The notes under the pieces are model-generated. The model saw nothing but the letters and a program-made list of their open reading frames with translations, was not told the DNA's origin and made no database searches. A stretch of DNA of 64,000 bases from Protonemura montana (taxonomy: Eukaryota > Arthropoda > Insecta > Plecoptera > Nemouridae). The translations under genes were made by a program, and so were the position numbers. Shown here in pieces: positions 23,183 through 35,912 of this stretch. The first letter of the stretch is position 1, and each line of letters opens with the position of its first letter. The DNA is taken from assembly GCA_947568835.1 (NCBI GenBank), contig OX387607.1:8131201-8195200 (forward strand). The letters run 5' to 3'.

Positions 23183-26100
23183 GTAAGCGGTAACGAGCAT
23201 TGGTAAAACAACGGCAGGTCATCGTTAAGTAGAAAATTGGTAGGACATAAGTAGAACACCGGATGAAATGTGTTGAATCTTAGAAAACGAATCTACACAC
23301 AAGATTTAATTGCAAGGTGACTTTAATTCGGCGGCACCGAGCAAAGTGTTAAGAAGTGCAGGAAAAACCTCTGTAGAAGCTACCTCGCGATTTAAACTTG
23401 CAACTTTCGAAAAAGATATGGTAGCGTGTGGTCCAAGAAAATAAACTTCAGTGATTTGCCCATTAAGATTAGCAGTGTCGACTGTCTTCGACCTGCAAAT
23501 ATCTTGCTGGGAAATATGCGAATACAGAAACAGTGGTGAGAACAAGACGATGACATTTCGATCGGTTGTCACGCCACTGTTGATGTTCTAGAGCCCCCCC
23601 CCCCCCCCCCCACCCACCCGGCCAAGCCGTGGGGTGCCAAGAAGGAGCAATCCGCGAAATGGCGCCAGACAATTCAGATTGATATTTGTTTCTTATCGCG
23701 AGCAGTTCATTGAAAGGCGCGCGAGGTAAACGACCCGTGGGAAAATTTAATGAAACATGTTTACAGTGAAATTAAAAGCAGTGCACGGCGATGGCTGGCG
23801 GCTACAAGGGCCGAGGTTTGTAAATGGCAAGATCAAGAGGAATATAGGGAGGGGTAGAAGCTTGATTATAGCCCTTTTCTATTTCTTTAAAATAATTTCA
23901 AAGATGACACTTCGTTGAATTGAAAATAAGGAGACTGAAAACTATTGCTATGTCATTGGCTACTGATTACATACATATAAATATTTTTTACGAAATTATG
24001 TTTTTATTTGTGTCGTTGAGTAACGAAAGATAATTCCTAGATATATTTTCACTTTCTCACAAGAAGAAGGCTTTTATTCCAGATTTGTAGCGATGGTAAT
24101 ACAAGTATGTAAGGTGCTGAGAAGTGCTCCAGAATGCACCCCCAGAAGGAGGTCGGGGCATTTCGGGCACCCTGACCTGCCCATCCCATCGCTCTGACAA
24201 AACGTCACATGGCCTTCGGCGAGTCCAAAGGTTCTCACCGAGCCACCCAGAGTAGGTTTAATCCCTGTAGTTTTGGGCATCTGACCTGTCCACCCAGTCC
24301 CCTGACAAACCCCTGACGAAACGTCTTCGGGAGCCCAAAAGCTTGCACAGCGCCGAGCGACAAGTCACTGCGTACTTTCACTGGAATTACTCTTCGGGGA
24401 GGACAGAACTTTTTTAATTCCTCCGTAATAATGCTCGGGCCCCCGCCCCATTCGCCAAAGTCCCCGCCACTCGCTATACATCCTTCGCGAAAGACAAATA
24501 TGTTTTTTAATTATTTTTATTCTTTTATATTTTTTAATAAGACTGTATCCCCTCGGCATTTGTCAAATAAATTTGATGTGTTTTTTTTAATGCAGCGTGT
24601 CCCGGCGAACCAGATGAAAAACTCTAATAAAAGCCGGGTTAAATCTTTGCCCATTAATAAAGACATATTTATAATTCTTATTTCTTTCTTTCGCTCGACG
24701 TCGCCCGAGATGACGGGCTCACGCGACCCCAGGGTATGGAAATAATTGCAACTTGACTTGCGTGGCTGGCAGCGAGAGACACATCACTCCCGCTGCCTCC
24801 GCGCCTCCTCCTGTCAGACGACGCTTACGTCAGCCTCCGTCGATCGCGTGGACCAGGCACTAACGTCTCGACCCAGAAGCATCAGCACCTATCTTATGCC
24901 ACCTAATTACTACACCTGTATTAGCATTCATCATTTAACAAAGATCGTTTAACTAGCCGATCCCATGGCCGATTTGTGTTCCGCGTTTTTTTTTTACAAT
25001 CTTGGCCAAGGACTTGATTCTATGCTAAACGGTTTATCCAAGCACTTGAGTGGCCTTTGAGCCTTTGTCCGGCACTTTATGACTTGGGAATTGAAGGTAA
25101 TAACATGGTAATTTCATTTATATGACCAAAATTAGGAACGCTGAACCATCAGTTGATTCCATAAGATGCTAGCCAAAGTAAGGCCACGGCAAACGATTGA
25201 GTAAACCAATCACAACATTGACCTACCCACCACTTGATCGGTTAAGAAGCATCGAACACCCACCCTGATTTGCACAGCAACCCAACAACACTCACTCACC
25301 TCATCCCCTTGTGACCATCGGCCTTTCCATGTGTCCCGACTACCAAATCCCACCATCGCCAACATCCCATAAATATCGGCCCCCTGCCCCGCTCGCCTCC
25401 ACGCGCCTTGCCAACGGCATTGGGCTCATTAAGTGTCTACACCTAGAGCTCATTCCAGAGCGCGAGAGGTGGCAAATGATTAATTCAGTGTTATTACCTA
25501 GCCCCGGTCGGCATGTCCGTAAAAAGCTCTCATCTATGAATACGCGCAGAGCCACGTTCGCGTTATGTTACGTATATATAGTATGCATCGGGCGGCGTAT
25601 TTATGGGTGTTTAATATAGTACAGTTGTCCCCAAACCCTTCGCGTTCGTATACCAAAAACCCAAGCGAGTGGTACGATGAGTCGAGGGGAGAGAGTATGG
25701 AGCACGTTACGTTGCTCCTATAGCATGTGTACTGGCTGGCTGTAAGACTATAAATTGTCGAATGCGAAATAGTGAATGTTGTGTACTATGTGTGAACACT
25801 TGGTCTCTGTATCAACGTTACTGTGACTAAAAACGAGTCCACATTCCACGATCTAATGGAATGCTCCTGGCGGATTATTGTAGGAACCCGATTTGCTGCG
25901 TGCACGAGAGATCTTTCCGAGGGTTTTTGGAGGAGCGCGTGCTGTTATCGTTTGTGGTACGCAGTGTACATAGGATGTTAATAGGTAAGTGTAAATGAGT
26001 AAATACCTCACAAGGCTGAGGAACGAAGAAAAGTTTCGGTCGCCTCGAGCTCGCTAGTTCAGCAACTCAGCCAAGATAGATGCAAGTTAGTTCAAAATTT

Positions 26101-28014
26101 TTGTAAAACCAATATATATCTTTTTTTGTGGTAATTGTCATTTCTTAAAAATCTTGTCGATCAGATCGGCGGGCTTCAAAATTGTTGATAAAAGCCCAAA
26201 CCTAACTCACATCTATGTATATTTCTTAAAAAGCCATCCTTTTAAAATGTAATGAACTGCCCTCAGATCTCTAAAAAACTTAAATGCGCATAATGTAGGT
26301 CACAGAAGGATTGGTCTCATTTCCTAATCAACGTTCGCTTTACAAGCGATCACGTCTGCGATGCAAGCGAACAACCAGATCCAACTACAAATCTACAGCG
26401 ACAGCAAAAATCATCAACGAAAAATCACAAAAAAATAATTGAAAACATTGAAACCGGTCAACAACCGCGTCCCATCATTGCACCATAGGGACATACGTCC
26501 ACTTTCAGGTCCCACTGTGATAGAATCGGTAGGTGCACTATATCAGTTGTCATCGCAGTCCCCAGAGCACCCACCCGAGACCGGGGGAACGGGGAGGCTA
26601 TCATTAAGCCCGCCAGCGATGATGGTACCGACCATGGACTAGACCAAGCGAGCGCCAGAGCACCGAGGAGGGGGAGGCAAAGCTATAAGCATGCCTCGAC
26701 ATAATTTACTGGACATTTTGATATACAAACAATCTTTAATGAAATTCTTGCCGTTCATTAATAACACATTATATACCCTATATATACCCCGTTCCATTTG
26801 GGCCGCGCCGTACCCCCACCCCGACAGGGTAGCACACAGGGTGTGAATTTACAGCCGAGTGAATTCGTTTGGCTCGCCCCCGCTCTCACATATAGAGGGC
26901 GCCGCGATGGGAAATAATTTCGGGTAGATAGGGTTCGGAGGTCACGATGGGCGTAAAGGGCGGGGGGGACGGTGGATGGTGTGGGGCCAGACGACCTGGC
27001 CCATGTGTCTCGGGGGTCAATTGATTGTCGCAGCTCGTTACGGGGCGGGAACGGGGGGCGTTTTGACCCGTCCCCTCTCCAGTCTTGACCCGTTGACCCG
27101 AGGTTAATTGAGACAACGTAGACGTCGATTGGGGAGAGAGAAGTTTGAATTTTGGGTCCGAGAAATGTTGCCTTGGTTAAATGGGGGCTTAGGTTAAGTC
27201 GAAACAAACGACAATTAATTTTCTAGTTGCTTCTGGTGGTGGAGGTGCCATGATTGCTCTGCGGACTGCGTTTAGGGACACACTTTCAACCGGGGCTAGA
27301 CTTTTAAAATATTCAAATATGTGTTGATGTAACAAAGTCTGGGGATGTCGCTAACTCATCTTAAGGTAAAAGTATCATTTGCGGATTGGAAGAGGCCATC
27401 GAAATAATAAGTTCTAGGTTGCATTACCAATTAATGATTGTACACAATCCTTTCTAAAATGAACAACCGTTTTCTTTTATAGACGCAGTGGAGCGTTGGG
27501 GTTACCGAAGACGAGGAAGGGCGACCGAACCATAGGACTGAAAACAGGTGCTCCGCGTCGAAAAGCAGGAGGTCTTGCCATCGATGATGCGTGAGGTCGA
27601 AAACAGACTCTTAAAATTTTCGCATTTCACTTTGCGTATCTCTTGACTGCAGAAGGCAGTCACTTTACGTTTAAAACTAGCTTAAAAAGTCAAAAAGTAT
27701 ATTTTTAGCGAACTGTCAAGTAGTTTGTAAGTGTTTAAATCTCCTATTGGCTGTGTGTGTTTATAGTCAAACAACTTTAGGTTCAACCAATAATTCTAAG
27801 CCCCGCTGAACTCTAATTAGAACATTTGTTTACTCAAACAATCATAATTAAAATAAAGCTATCGTCAAGAATGGCAAGACGCTACGTATAAACAAAATCC
27901 CTTCAAATATTGCAAATTCCAAAGAAGTGGCAACGACCTCTCTAAAACATCCCATCGCTATAATTATATTTAAAAATCACCGCACAAAAATGACACAATC
28001 CACGCGCGCACATA

Positions 28015-28085
28015 ACGGTAATAACCGATCGCCAGGAATCGAACCACTGGCCCCCCGCGGCGGTCGTCAACGCTGAAACACTCGC
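28015..28085 (-). repeat. tRNA-like SINE head with intact B box
   Basis: On the minus strand, CGGCGGCGCGAGTGTTTCAG, GACGACCGCCGCGGGGGGCC and AGTGGTTCGATTCCTGGC. GGTTCGATTCC is a perfect B box, and GCCAG/CTGGC can pair. The anticodon arm and acceptor stem do not fold as a normal tRNA, so it is called a tRNA-derived repeat and not a gene. A similar B box (GGGTTCGAGGCCCC) is at 29582-29595. Confidence 0.35.
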
Positions 28086-28089
28086 GCCG

Positions 28090-28450
28090 CCGATTTGATT
28101 AAAACTCAAATAGGTTGCGCCGTGATAAACAAACAGGGCCGATTTGAATATCTGAATAGCAAAAGCATGCCCGGGCGCGCAACGATGATAACTTTTGTTA
28201 ATGGAAATGACCCTTCAAAGTGCGCCGCGCCGCTCATCTAATTAAAAGCCATAAACAAGGGTAAAAAGTGATCCCGGGTGTCAGTGCCGATAATCCCCGG
28301 CGGCGGAGGTTTGGGCGCTGGTGTAGTTCGGGCCGATCATCGGCCACGTAGGCTAACGGGACCGGGACGTCCCGTTGATTTGATTCCCGAGGGAATTAAT
28401 AAACCAGGGAATTGTCAAAGAACGTTGCGCGGAGGGAATTCGGTAGTTAT
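28090..28450. promoter_or_regulatory. Possible intronic enhancer block
   Basis: GC-rich stretches alternate with TAAT-type and forkhead-like words: TTTGATTAAAACTC, GTGATAAACAAACAGG, CATCTAATTAAAAGCC, CCATAAACAAGG. The mix resembles conserved developmental enhancers of insects, and no frame is coding-like. Conservation cannot be judged here. A similar block is at 36560-36760 (ATTTAAATATTAACGG, CATTATTTAAAG, ACAAACAAAGG). Confidence 0.25.
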
Positions 28451-28941
28451 TAGAATGCTTGGGTTATTCATGGCGATTTCTGGGCAACTTTGCTGAACTT
28501 TGACTCCTCTGGTAGACATGTGAATTATTGGATACGGGATTATAATTTGATTTGCGGTAATTGTAATTTGGATTTTGAAAAGTAAGGATGCAGGACATTC
28601 GGCACATGCCTTTCTTGCTCAGGACAGTTCTAGATATGGCATGAAAATTCAGCGATTAATATCAGCACGAAACGAAACTAGCTCCAGGAAACGAAACTAA
28701 TAATTGACCTCATGCCATTATATCTAAGTTCCAGTTTATCAGGGGCACGTTAAGTAATTAACAGACCGTTAACAAACAAAAAAATCTTCTGGTTGGCTGT
28801 TGCTAAGCAAAAAACTAACTAACGGACTGTTAGGTTCTTAACGAAACACTGAAAAACATTTAAAAAAATGAAAAAAACTGGAACTAAGTCCCACAAAATA
28901 GAGATAGTAGGTAATAACGTCCACCTATAATCTGCAACAGG

Positions 28942-28990
28942 CAGCCCCTGAACGCCGCTCGCAAATCAAACACGGCACCTCCACAGAAAG
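28942..28990 (+). repeat. Dispersed repeat family R2, copy 3
   Basis: CCCCTGAACGCCGCTCGCAAA, then CACGGCACCTCCACAG. It matches the 22.97-kb copy at most positions. Confidence 0.5.
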
Positions 28991-29280
28991 TTTCTACAGA
29001 TTTACCTAACAAGGCTCGACTAACAAGGGAACAGCACTTAAATCGGACGTAAACATACAATTTTCAAAACGATACAATAACGGATAAAAGTCCCTAACCT
29101 TGAGTTTCAAAACGTTTTCGTTGAACATTTTTGTGTGGTGACTCGCATTTTCGCCTCTATGAAAAATAGGAAAGAAGTAATATTCTAGGTAAAAGATATA
29201 CAAGGGGCTTTCTTTGTTAATTTACTGAGTGAAAACATTCGAATTTTCTTCAAATTCACATTTAATCTTGCAATCAAACC

Positions 29281-29350
29281 TAAGGTATTAGTGCATTTTA
29301 GTGCAACACCCGTGACAGGTGGAGATTGGGGCCTGAGTCCCCGTTTGGGC
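29281..29350 (+). repeat. tRNA-related SINE fragment
   Basis: CAACACCCGTGACAGGTGGA and TTGGGGCCTGAGTCCCCG match the 3' half of the tRNA-related copies at 50.7-50.9 kb, including the B box. The A-box half is missing. Confidence 0.5.
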
Positions 29351-32300
29351 ACACATTTTCAATAGCTTATTAATTTTCCTAATAATTAAAAACTTTGCCC
29401 AATGCAAGCATTTGCAAAATTTCACAACGATATTTTGAAATTGATCTGTTTCTTTGCATGCTTAGTTTACACTATTTGCATGGCTAGCTTGTAAACTCTA
29501 CACCAATTGTTGTGCCCCATGGCGTGGTCCCCGGCGAAGACAAGATTGTAGCACAGAGGCGTTTTGTCGCCACAGGGACGCGGGTTCGAGGCCCCTTGTT
29601 TGTCGTGGGGCTTGAGAGCGTCTGACGTCGCGACGCTTCTGATGGCGCTATGTTGCAGGGTATCAGAACACTGAGCTTCCTTGCCAGCTACGGTTTGACC
29701 AGGTGGTCACCAGGCGATTGGTGGTTACTGGACGGATTTATTGATAAAACCATCTATGTCATTTTTAAGCTTTCAATATGTTACAATAACAAAACAACAC
29801 GCTATTGTAATTTGTTTGCCGGCCATAATGGACCCGACTGTTGCCATCATGGCAACAAGCTGTGATAAAAAAAGATAAAAAAATAGCTGAAAAACTGGTC
29901 CAAGCTGGTTTTGTTAACAGCCCTATCAGATGAAAATCTGTCTATGTTGTCAAATAAATATTTTAACCTTGTCATGGTCTCTACGGCACCTACTGAGATG
30001 GGTGTGATTAACCAGCTCCCACAAAATGAACATTCGCGCAATATGAATAAAACTGTAAACTCCACATTTAAGATTCGTACCAGAAATATCTTTTTGTGTG
30101 ATGCAAAACGTTAATTTTTTCGCTGCATAAAATTGCAGCAATTTCTTTGATAATTTCCCGAACATAAGATTTTTAAACGAGCTTTGTTCAATCAATTTTA
30201 ATCCCTGCATGCTACTCGTAGTCCGTAATCCGGCAAACGAACGAAACAATGTCTCCTCACAGACGTCATAGAACGCGAGCACACACAAGATAATTGTCAA
30301 AACTCGAGCTAGACCCCCTTCCCGCCCTCACCCCAGCCCACATCAACGGCTCGCGCGCAGATATTTACCACCCAAGTACCATTCCGTTAATTGATCCCGC
30401 GTATCCTTTGTCGAAGATAATTACCGACAAGGTCCGTATACGCGGGGTAAAAAAAAAACTGCCACGTGGTACACCCCTTTGAGCCCCGTCGTCGTCAAGA
30501 ACAAAAGAATAATGTCGAGAATCATTGAGCCTCTGGTCTCCTCGATGTAATACGGTACAGAGTGGAAAATTGGTGCCCCATCCCTAAACTTGTTATAGGC
30601 GCGCGACAACCATCTCGGGCCTAACCTCCTTCGAGCACGCCATCTTCCATGAACCCAGCTCTCACCTTGTTAAGTGAGTAACGGACATAATTTCGTATTT
30701 GACAAAAAATAATCATACAAACAATATGGTAGCGAACTCTATGCGGTACAAGGCGTAGGCAGAGTTTTATCCGAAAGGAAGGGATGCGTACGGCGATGAA
30801 GTGTCGGGTTTTGGGCACGCGATGGTTCAACGGAAAAAGGGGGGGAGGGAGGCTCCGCGACACAATGTCGTGATTTGTGAGGGTCGGGCATACTTTGAAA
30901 AGGCCGAGGTGCGGGTGCTGTGTGTGAAAGTTTCGCCCCGGCGAAGAATGTCAGGTGTTTCTTTTCATCGCAGCGGTGGTTGAATGCTGATGATATTGCT
31001 AAATAGATTAGGAAGATAAAGTTTGGTTCGTTTAGGAGACGGTGTCGCTGGTGTACTGGGCATGGATGGTGGGCTGGATTTATTGCCGAATAATGTAAGA
31101 AAAATGAGTACGACACGTCATGTTTTGTGAGTGTAATTTGGGTGACTGTGCTGTGTGGTTGGGTCGAGGTAGTTGAATGGCAACGAGTAGTTAGTTTTCA
31201 AAGTTTTTGGGGACGTGGTAGACTGGTGTGGGAGAAGGTGTAACGGTCGCAAGGGGCTGTCTGTGAAGATTGGGAACACTCTTCAAAGTAAGTGTATAGT
31301 TGGATACAATATATCTACGATAAAAATCAGGAGTTAGTTTATATATCCTAGAGGTAGGGTTTTTTCCGCCATATTTAACAGTGATAACTGTGATCAAGAT
31401 CAAGATACTAGATGCTACAAAATGTTCATCGAGTAATTTCCTGCCACATATTGTTTTTAATCTTACATGTTAAAGGTATACTTTTCACCTGCAATCTAGA
31501 GGTAAAATAATAATGATTATATTAAACTATGGCATCAAAATCTAACATCAAATCAAAACTGGTAACACCCACCGTCTAAAAGTAGTGCATTAACTCAATA
31601 TCACCTCCAAAGTCCACCAAAAGTGAATCCAGCCATCGAAATAATCCCCACGCTAGTGAACTCTACCTCCTCATCGCCAGCATACTCAACGGCCATCTCC
31701 TTCCCAACACAGTTTGCCATAAGACACCGTCGCACCATTATCGCATATATCTCCCAAACTACCTTATTAGTCGGCACTAAATTAATAGCTCCATTAATAT
31801 CATCGCGTATATGCGCCTTCGCCTCATTCCTTAGCGTGTTGCAATTAAAAGAATGCATGTGCTTGAGCATAATCTGCTGTGTGTTTCTTCCCAGTGCAGC
31901 AGCGGAGGGCAATTTGAACCCCAACAGTAACGGCGTGTGGGGGAAGGAAAGATCTTTGTTGTACGTACGCAAAACACTGACGGAATCCGGAGAGTCAATT
32001 GCTTGCAATAAAACTCGAGCGTTAGAAATGCGTGTGCTTGTGATATGAGGTGCTGTGAAATTACGGTTCTTGATGAGATGGGTTGCAATTGTTGGTAAGT
32101 TCGTGGACTTTCGGTTGATGGTATGAACTGGTCTGCAATGGTAAGCGGGAATTTGATGTTTTAACGCGCAATTCAATTGTAACGAACGAGCGATTGGGCA
32201 TCATAACCTAAGAATTGCTTATGTGATAGAATTCTGTTAATTAACTATAGACATGCTATTGAATTACGCATGCAAGCTAAGGTCTTTCCCTTCATTTTCG

Positions 32301-32999
32301 TGAAACACTTTCGTGATGCTGGCGTGTTACAAAGCAGATTTAAAATGCGTGTAAACTCGTTTATAGTCTTTTTTTTACGCGTCATAAAACTTAACGACGG
32401 AGAAAATATCGAGGGGTTTGTACATGTGATTGGTTTCTATTTGAATAATAAAAAACCGTAAAAATATTGGCGAACATATACCGAAACATACAAATAACGG
32501 CGGAATCCAATTCGACGTATCGCATTTTGTAAAGACACAACACAAAAACCGGTGTCCACATTTGCACGGTGAGATTGTACGGTATTAGTGCCCTATCTTT
32601 GCATAACACGAACCTCTTATATAATCCTACATTTTCTTAATGTCGACTATTTTAATTTCACCCATAAGAATGGTTATTACTAAAAATAGTATCACAGGCT
32701 CGAGATCGCTCCCGTATATATATATATGTATATCTGGGAAACGCGCGGGGTCTCGAGATAAAGTGTCTCCCGCGTATCCAGTGCCGTAGTCCTGCAGGAT
32801 GGGAAGCGGTGTATACGCGCGGCCCACCCGCCATCCAGAATCACCAGGCCGTTTGGTATTTACTCCCGGGGATAATCAAATGTATTTAGCATAGGAATCG
32901 CATAGAGATAAAGGGTTCGTACTTATATCTTAGCTATGTAGTGATGTCGGATTTTACAGTTTTAATCGTTCAGCTCCCGCCTGCTCTCTCTTTCTCTTT

Positions 33000-33346
33000 C
33001 GCTTTCTCGGGAAGCGTCGTGAAATTTATAAAGCAAAGGAGTCGCCGCCATGTTTTTAGAGATAACAGGGTTTCTTATGGTGTCGGCTGCTGGTAACTTT
33101 TGTCGTGGAGAGTTCGGATAGCGTCGTGTTTCGTGTCGGGAAATAGATCGGTAGTTACACGGGATGGGTGATCGCTGGGGACACGGGGGAGGGGTTAATG
33201 TACAGATTTGTCGTTGATTGTGAAAGTGAGGGAATTAGATGCACGTTCAGGGAGTTAAGTCTGAGGAAAAACCGAGCGAAACGTTCTTCATTTTAACGTT
33301 TCGCGGTGATTTGTCCAATCAATGTCATCGAAACTTCAAATTATAG
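33000..33346 (+). promoter_or_regulatory. Possible promoter and first exon on the plus strand
   Basis: A CT-rich stretch (TCTCTCTTTCTCTTTCGC), TTTATAAAGC (33026-33035), and GTCGCCGCCATGTTTT, which fits a YY1/Pho-type site, fall within 60 bp. About 300 bp downstream is a strong donor, AATTATAG|GTGAGT (33346/33347). The nearest ATG before it (33322) would give MSSKLQII and a split codon. A short ORF starts at the YY1-like ATG (23 codons). If real, it is a gene nested antisense in Nup88 intron 1, or an alternative transcript. No downstream exon was identified. Confidence 0.3.
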
Positions 33347-33382
33347 GTGAGTGCAGTTTGAGAGAACATCTCAGGACAGAAT

Positions 33383-33406
33383 CCCCCCCCCCCCCCCCCC
33401 CCCCCC
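33383..33406 (+). repeat. C24 tract
   Basis: Uninterrupted C24, 37 bp after the possible GTGAGT donor at 33346. Other C runs: 4975-4989 (15), 20836-20849 (14), 23594-23611 (18), 41100-41119 (20). Confidence 0.9.
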
Positions 33407-33466
33407 GCGCCCATTGTATCAGTACCAACTCGTCGCAATAACCTCTACCCCGAAATCACAGAGTTA

Positions 33467-33537
33467 CACATGCACTAAGATGGCATCAAGAGCAAAATCA
33501 TCGAAAAACATGCACATGCACTAAGATGACATCAAGA
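33467..33537. repeat. 25-bp direct repeat, 46 bp apart
   Basis: The 25-bp block starting CACATGCACTAAGATG occurs at 33467-33491 and 33513-33537 with one mismatch (GGC/GAC). Local duplication next to the C24 tract. Confidence 0.7.
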
Positions 33538-34697
33538 CACCGTTTCAGTAAACACGGGTGTGGCACGTCCCAAAGTGTCGACAGCGCGATCAGACTAATA
33601 TTTACCACACACCACTTGCATAGAAGCTACCAAACACCAAGCCATAAACTCTTCACCCAGATAATTAATTAATTAATTTTATAAATGAAACCTAAAACAA
33701 GAAAAGCGATGCGACGCGACCACACCCTCATTATCATTTTGATAGTCAACAAGAGTTAAAAATTAGACCAAACATGTCATCGCTGAGTCGACCGATGGGG
33801 ACGGGCAGGTGATGGTGAAGGCGGCAAAGTATCGCACTCTGGACGGTATCGTTGGGACTGGTTTGTTATAGAGCTCCATGGAATGGGCGAGAGAGTGTCG
33901 AACTGAACGTGTGGACGACATGGCTGTAGGCATGCTGGGTTAGATTCACTGCGAAGCAACATCCAAGTGAGAATAGAACAGAAAAAAACAAAAGCCGCAT
34001 TTGAGGAACCAAAGAAAGCACTAGCTTAATTAATACATATAAATGTATTAAATCGAAATTTCATATCTAATCAGTCACCTATTATTTATATCATTTTTTT
34101 TTTTTGTGGATAAGTGTACCCACCCCTGTATGTCAGGACATTCTTGCCTTGGTTTTGGTAAATGTTATCTGCTTCCAAACACAATTCTCCCAGCCTGCAA
34201 GGCATGTACCCGAGATAAGTCCAAAGGATTCCAAATATTTTTGACGGTCAACAAGTACCAGTCACATTTGAAATTAAATGACATTGAAAAATCTGCCAGC
34301 CGAACAGCAAAGTAGCTGGAAATGGCAGCTGTTCCAACTATAGTCACTCTGCACCGTAGAAGACTCTCTGAGTAGCGCGACGTCGCCGAACTCTCTCGGC
34401 GGATTGGGTGGTAATTAGGGATGGGTGCTATGGGAGAAGGGGTGGGTGCCAGGTGACGGTTCGGCTAATTGATGCGGGGGTGGGCCGGCGTTGCTAAGAG
34501 ATGGGTATTGGGTGTTCACCGAGGGGTGGCTGGTTCTCAGGAGAATGGGGCCTTAGAAGAATAGGCTTGTCACTAAACGGTTAGGTCTTGTCACGACTTG
34601 GTCGACGCTTAACGAACTGTGATCTTTACTAATCATTCTGAGGTTACTACCAAAGCGACAGTTAGAGTTAAGACAAAATGATATCCGATAGACATAA

Positions 34698-34751
34698 ACA
34701 TAGATGTACACAAAGACATAGATGTACACAAAGACATAGATGTAGCCAAAG
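34698..34751. repeat. 18-bp tandem repeat x3
   Basis: ACATAGATGTACACAAAG occurs at 34698-34715 and 34716-34733, with a third diverged unit at 34734-34751. Simple minisatellite. Confidence 0.8.
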
Positions 34752-34837
34752 ACATTGAAACAGGCGAATCGGCCACTGTCCAGTCAAATTTGTATTAAGA
34801 TTCCGTGTACTATGCACCAATACCACGCACTTGTTTT

Positions 34838-35302
34838 CTAGTGTTTAACGGCAACGCCATGATAACGAACCCTGTGAAAAAGTGGGTGATAATGACGAGG
34901 ATGATGATGAACCCAACCTAGTCTAGATGGGAGCATGAAGCCTACTCCAGTCGAAGACAACAAAGGGAACCACCAGCTTAACGGCTCTTCCAAGGGACGA
35001 TGCAGCTCGAACAATAGGATTCCTCCACAAATCCTTGCAGTCGAGTGGTTGCTAAGCAAGACAACTTCAATCCCTACAATCTCACTTCCGAACAGAACTG
35101 GTCATGGGTACAACGGTTCCACATCCAATACCTGACCCAGACCTGTGCGTCTAAACTGCGGTGATCTCACGAGAACCGGTGTTACCAACACACCAAACCC
35201 TTCGATGGTCACACATCCAATACCTGGCCCAAGCCAGTGTGACTTAACTTCGGTGATTTCACAACAACTAGTGTTTCCAACATTCCTAACCTTTCGATAC
35301 CA
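34838..35302 (-). mobile_element. 5S rRNA-derived SINE, copy 5, with two tandem heads
   Basis: On the minus strand two successive 5S-like heads end in GGTATTGGATGTGTGACCA and GGTATTGGATGTGGAACCG. The equivalent CCAATACCTG boundaries are at 35125 and 35217, again 92 bp apart. The body (GGATTTGTGGAGGAATCC, TTGTCTTCGACTGGAG) and a GTTGGGTTCATCATCATCC end follow. The tail near 34840 is GGCGTTGCCGTTAAACACTAG, a mutated form of the shared GCGTCGTTAAACACC tail. Confidence 0.8.
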
Positions 35303-35791
35303 AACACACAAGCATGTTCACTGTGCATTTCACATTTAAGGCAGGCACACATGACGAATACCCAGCGAGTAAATCAGATTATTCAAAGCAAAAGTCAGAT
35401 CTCTCGGTCCCCGGACATCAATCCGCTCCGTACCATTCATCGTAGCTAGCACGAAATACGACTCGACGATGAAATTAATAACTCTTATGCTCTGCAAGTC
35501 AAGCTTATTCCTCGATGTCGAAGCTGCCGAGATATCACCCACACAGTTCCTGGCGCACGGTGTACATGGCGAACTCCGATCAATCAAACGTAATCTTCTA
35601 TGCCGGAGAAATGGCTCTAATTTTAATATCCTTGCTTGTCGTCTTATAAGTGGCACCCCGCGCGCGCGATATCACCCCTGTGTCGCTGTCTCTTTTCCTC
35701 TCTCGCTCTCTGCGGTGAGGGGAGAGATGACACGAAGTAGTTTTTTTCTTGTTGCAAAACCTCGCGCAAAGACATTCGTTAAACATGTCGT

Positions 35792-35903
35792 TTGATTCGC
35801 CCCCCTCTCTCAAGTAATATACCACCAATGTTAGACTGAAAACCACTGTTGTATACCTTGCCGGTATAATTGATTGTGTACCTATAGCTGTACCAAGGAG
35901 ACG
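35792..35903 (+). repeat. Direct repeat X, left copy (C6)
   Basis: It starts TTGATTCGCCCCCC, continues CAAGTAATATACCACCA and CTTGCCGGTATAATTGATTG, and ends CCAAGGAGACG. The same sequence recurs at 36300-36448 in the same orientation. The two copies bracket 5S-SINE copy 6. Confidence 0.7.
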
Positions 35904-35912
35904 GATTGATTT

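Larger units (their letters stand above)
23183..34837. other. Nup88 intron 1, 23.2-34.8 kb: no confirmed gene
   Basis: A divergent 115-bp tandem duplication is at about 24160-24350 (GGGCACCCTGACCTGCCCA and GGGCATCTGACCTGTCCACC). TTGACCCG occurs three times in 27061-27100. Open frames at 26758-27207 (149 codons) and 31601-32176 (191 codons), both minus, lack protein-like features and have overlapping antisense frames. The 24582-24735 interval has acceptor- and donor-like ends but weak coding character. Confidence 0.4.

Noticed and set aside
24582..24735. Internal exon with TTTTTTTAATGCAG acceptor and CCAGG|GTATGG donor
   Set aside because: The translation (INKDIFIILISFF) is AT-driven and matches nothing known; signals of this strength occur by chance.
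25853..25980. About 41 open codons from an ATG to a GTAAGT donor (plus)
   Set aside because: The length is well within chance and the translated sequence shows no conserved pattern. No acceptor partner.
26758..27207. 149-codon open frame, minus strand
   Set aside because: GC-rich sequence lowers stop frequency. The product is a P/R/S mix without domains, and a second minus frame is open across the same bases.
31601..32176. 191-codon open frame, minus strand, longest unexplained
   Set aside because: Composition is not protein-like, the opposite strand is also open for 141 codons, and one frame of this length is expected by chance in a window this size.
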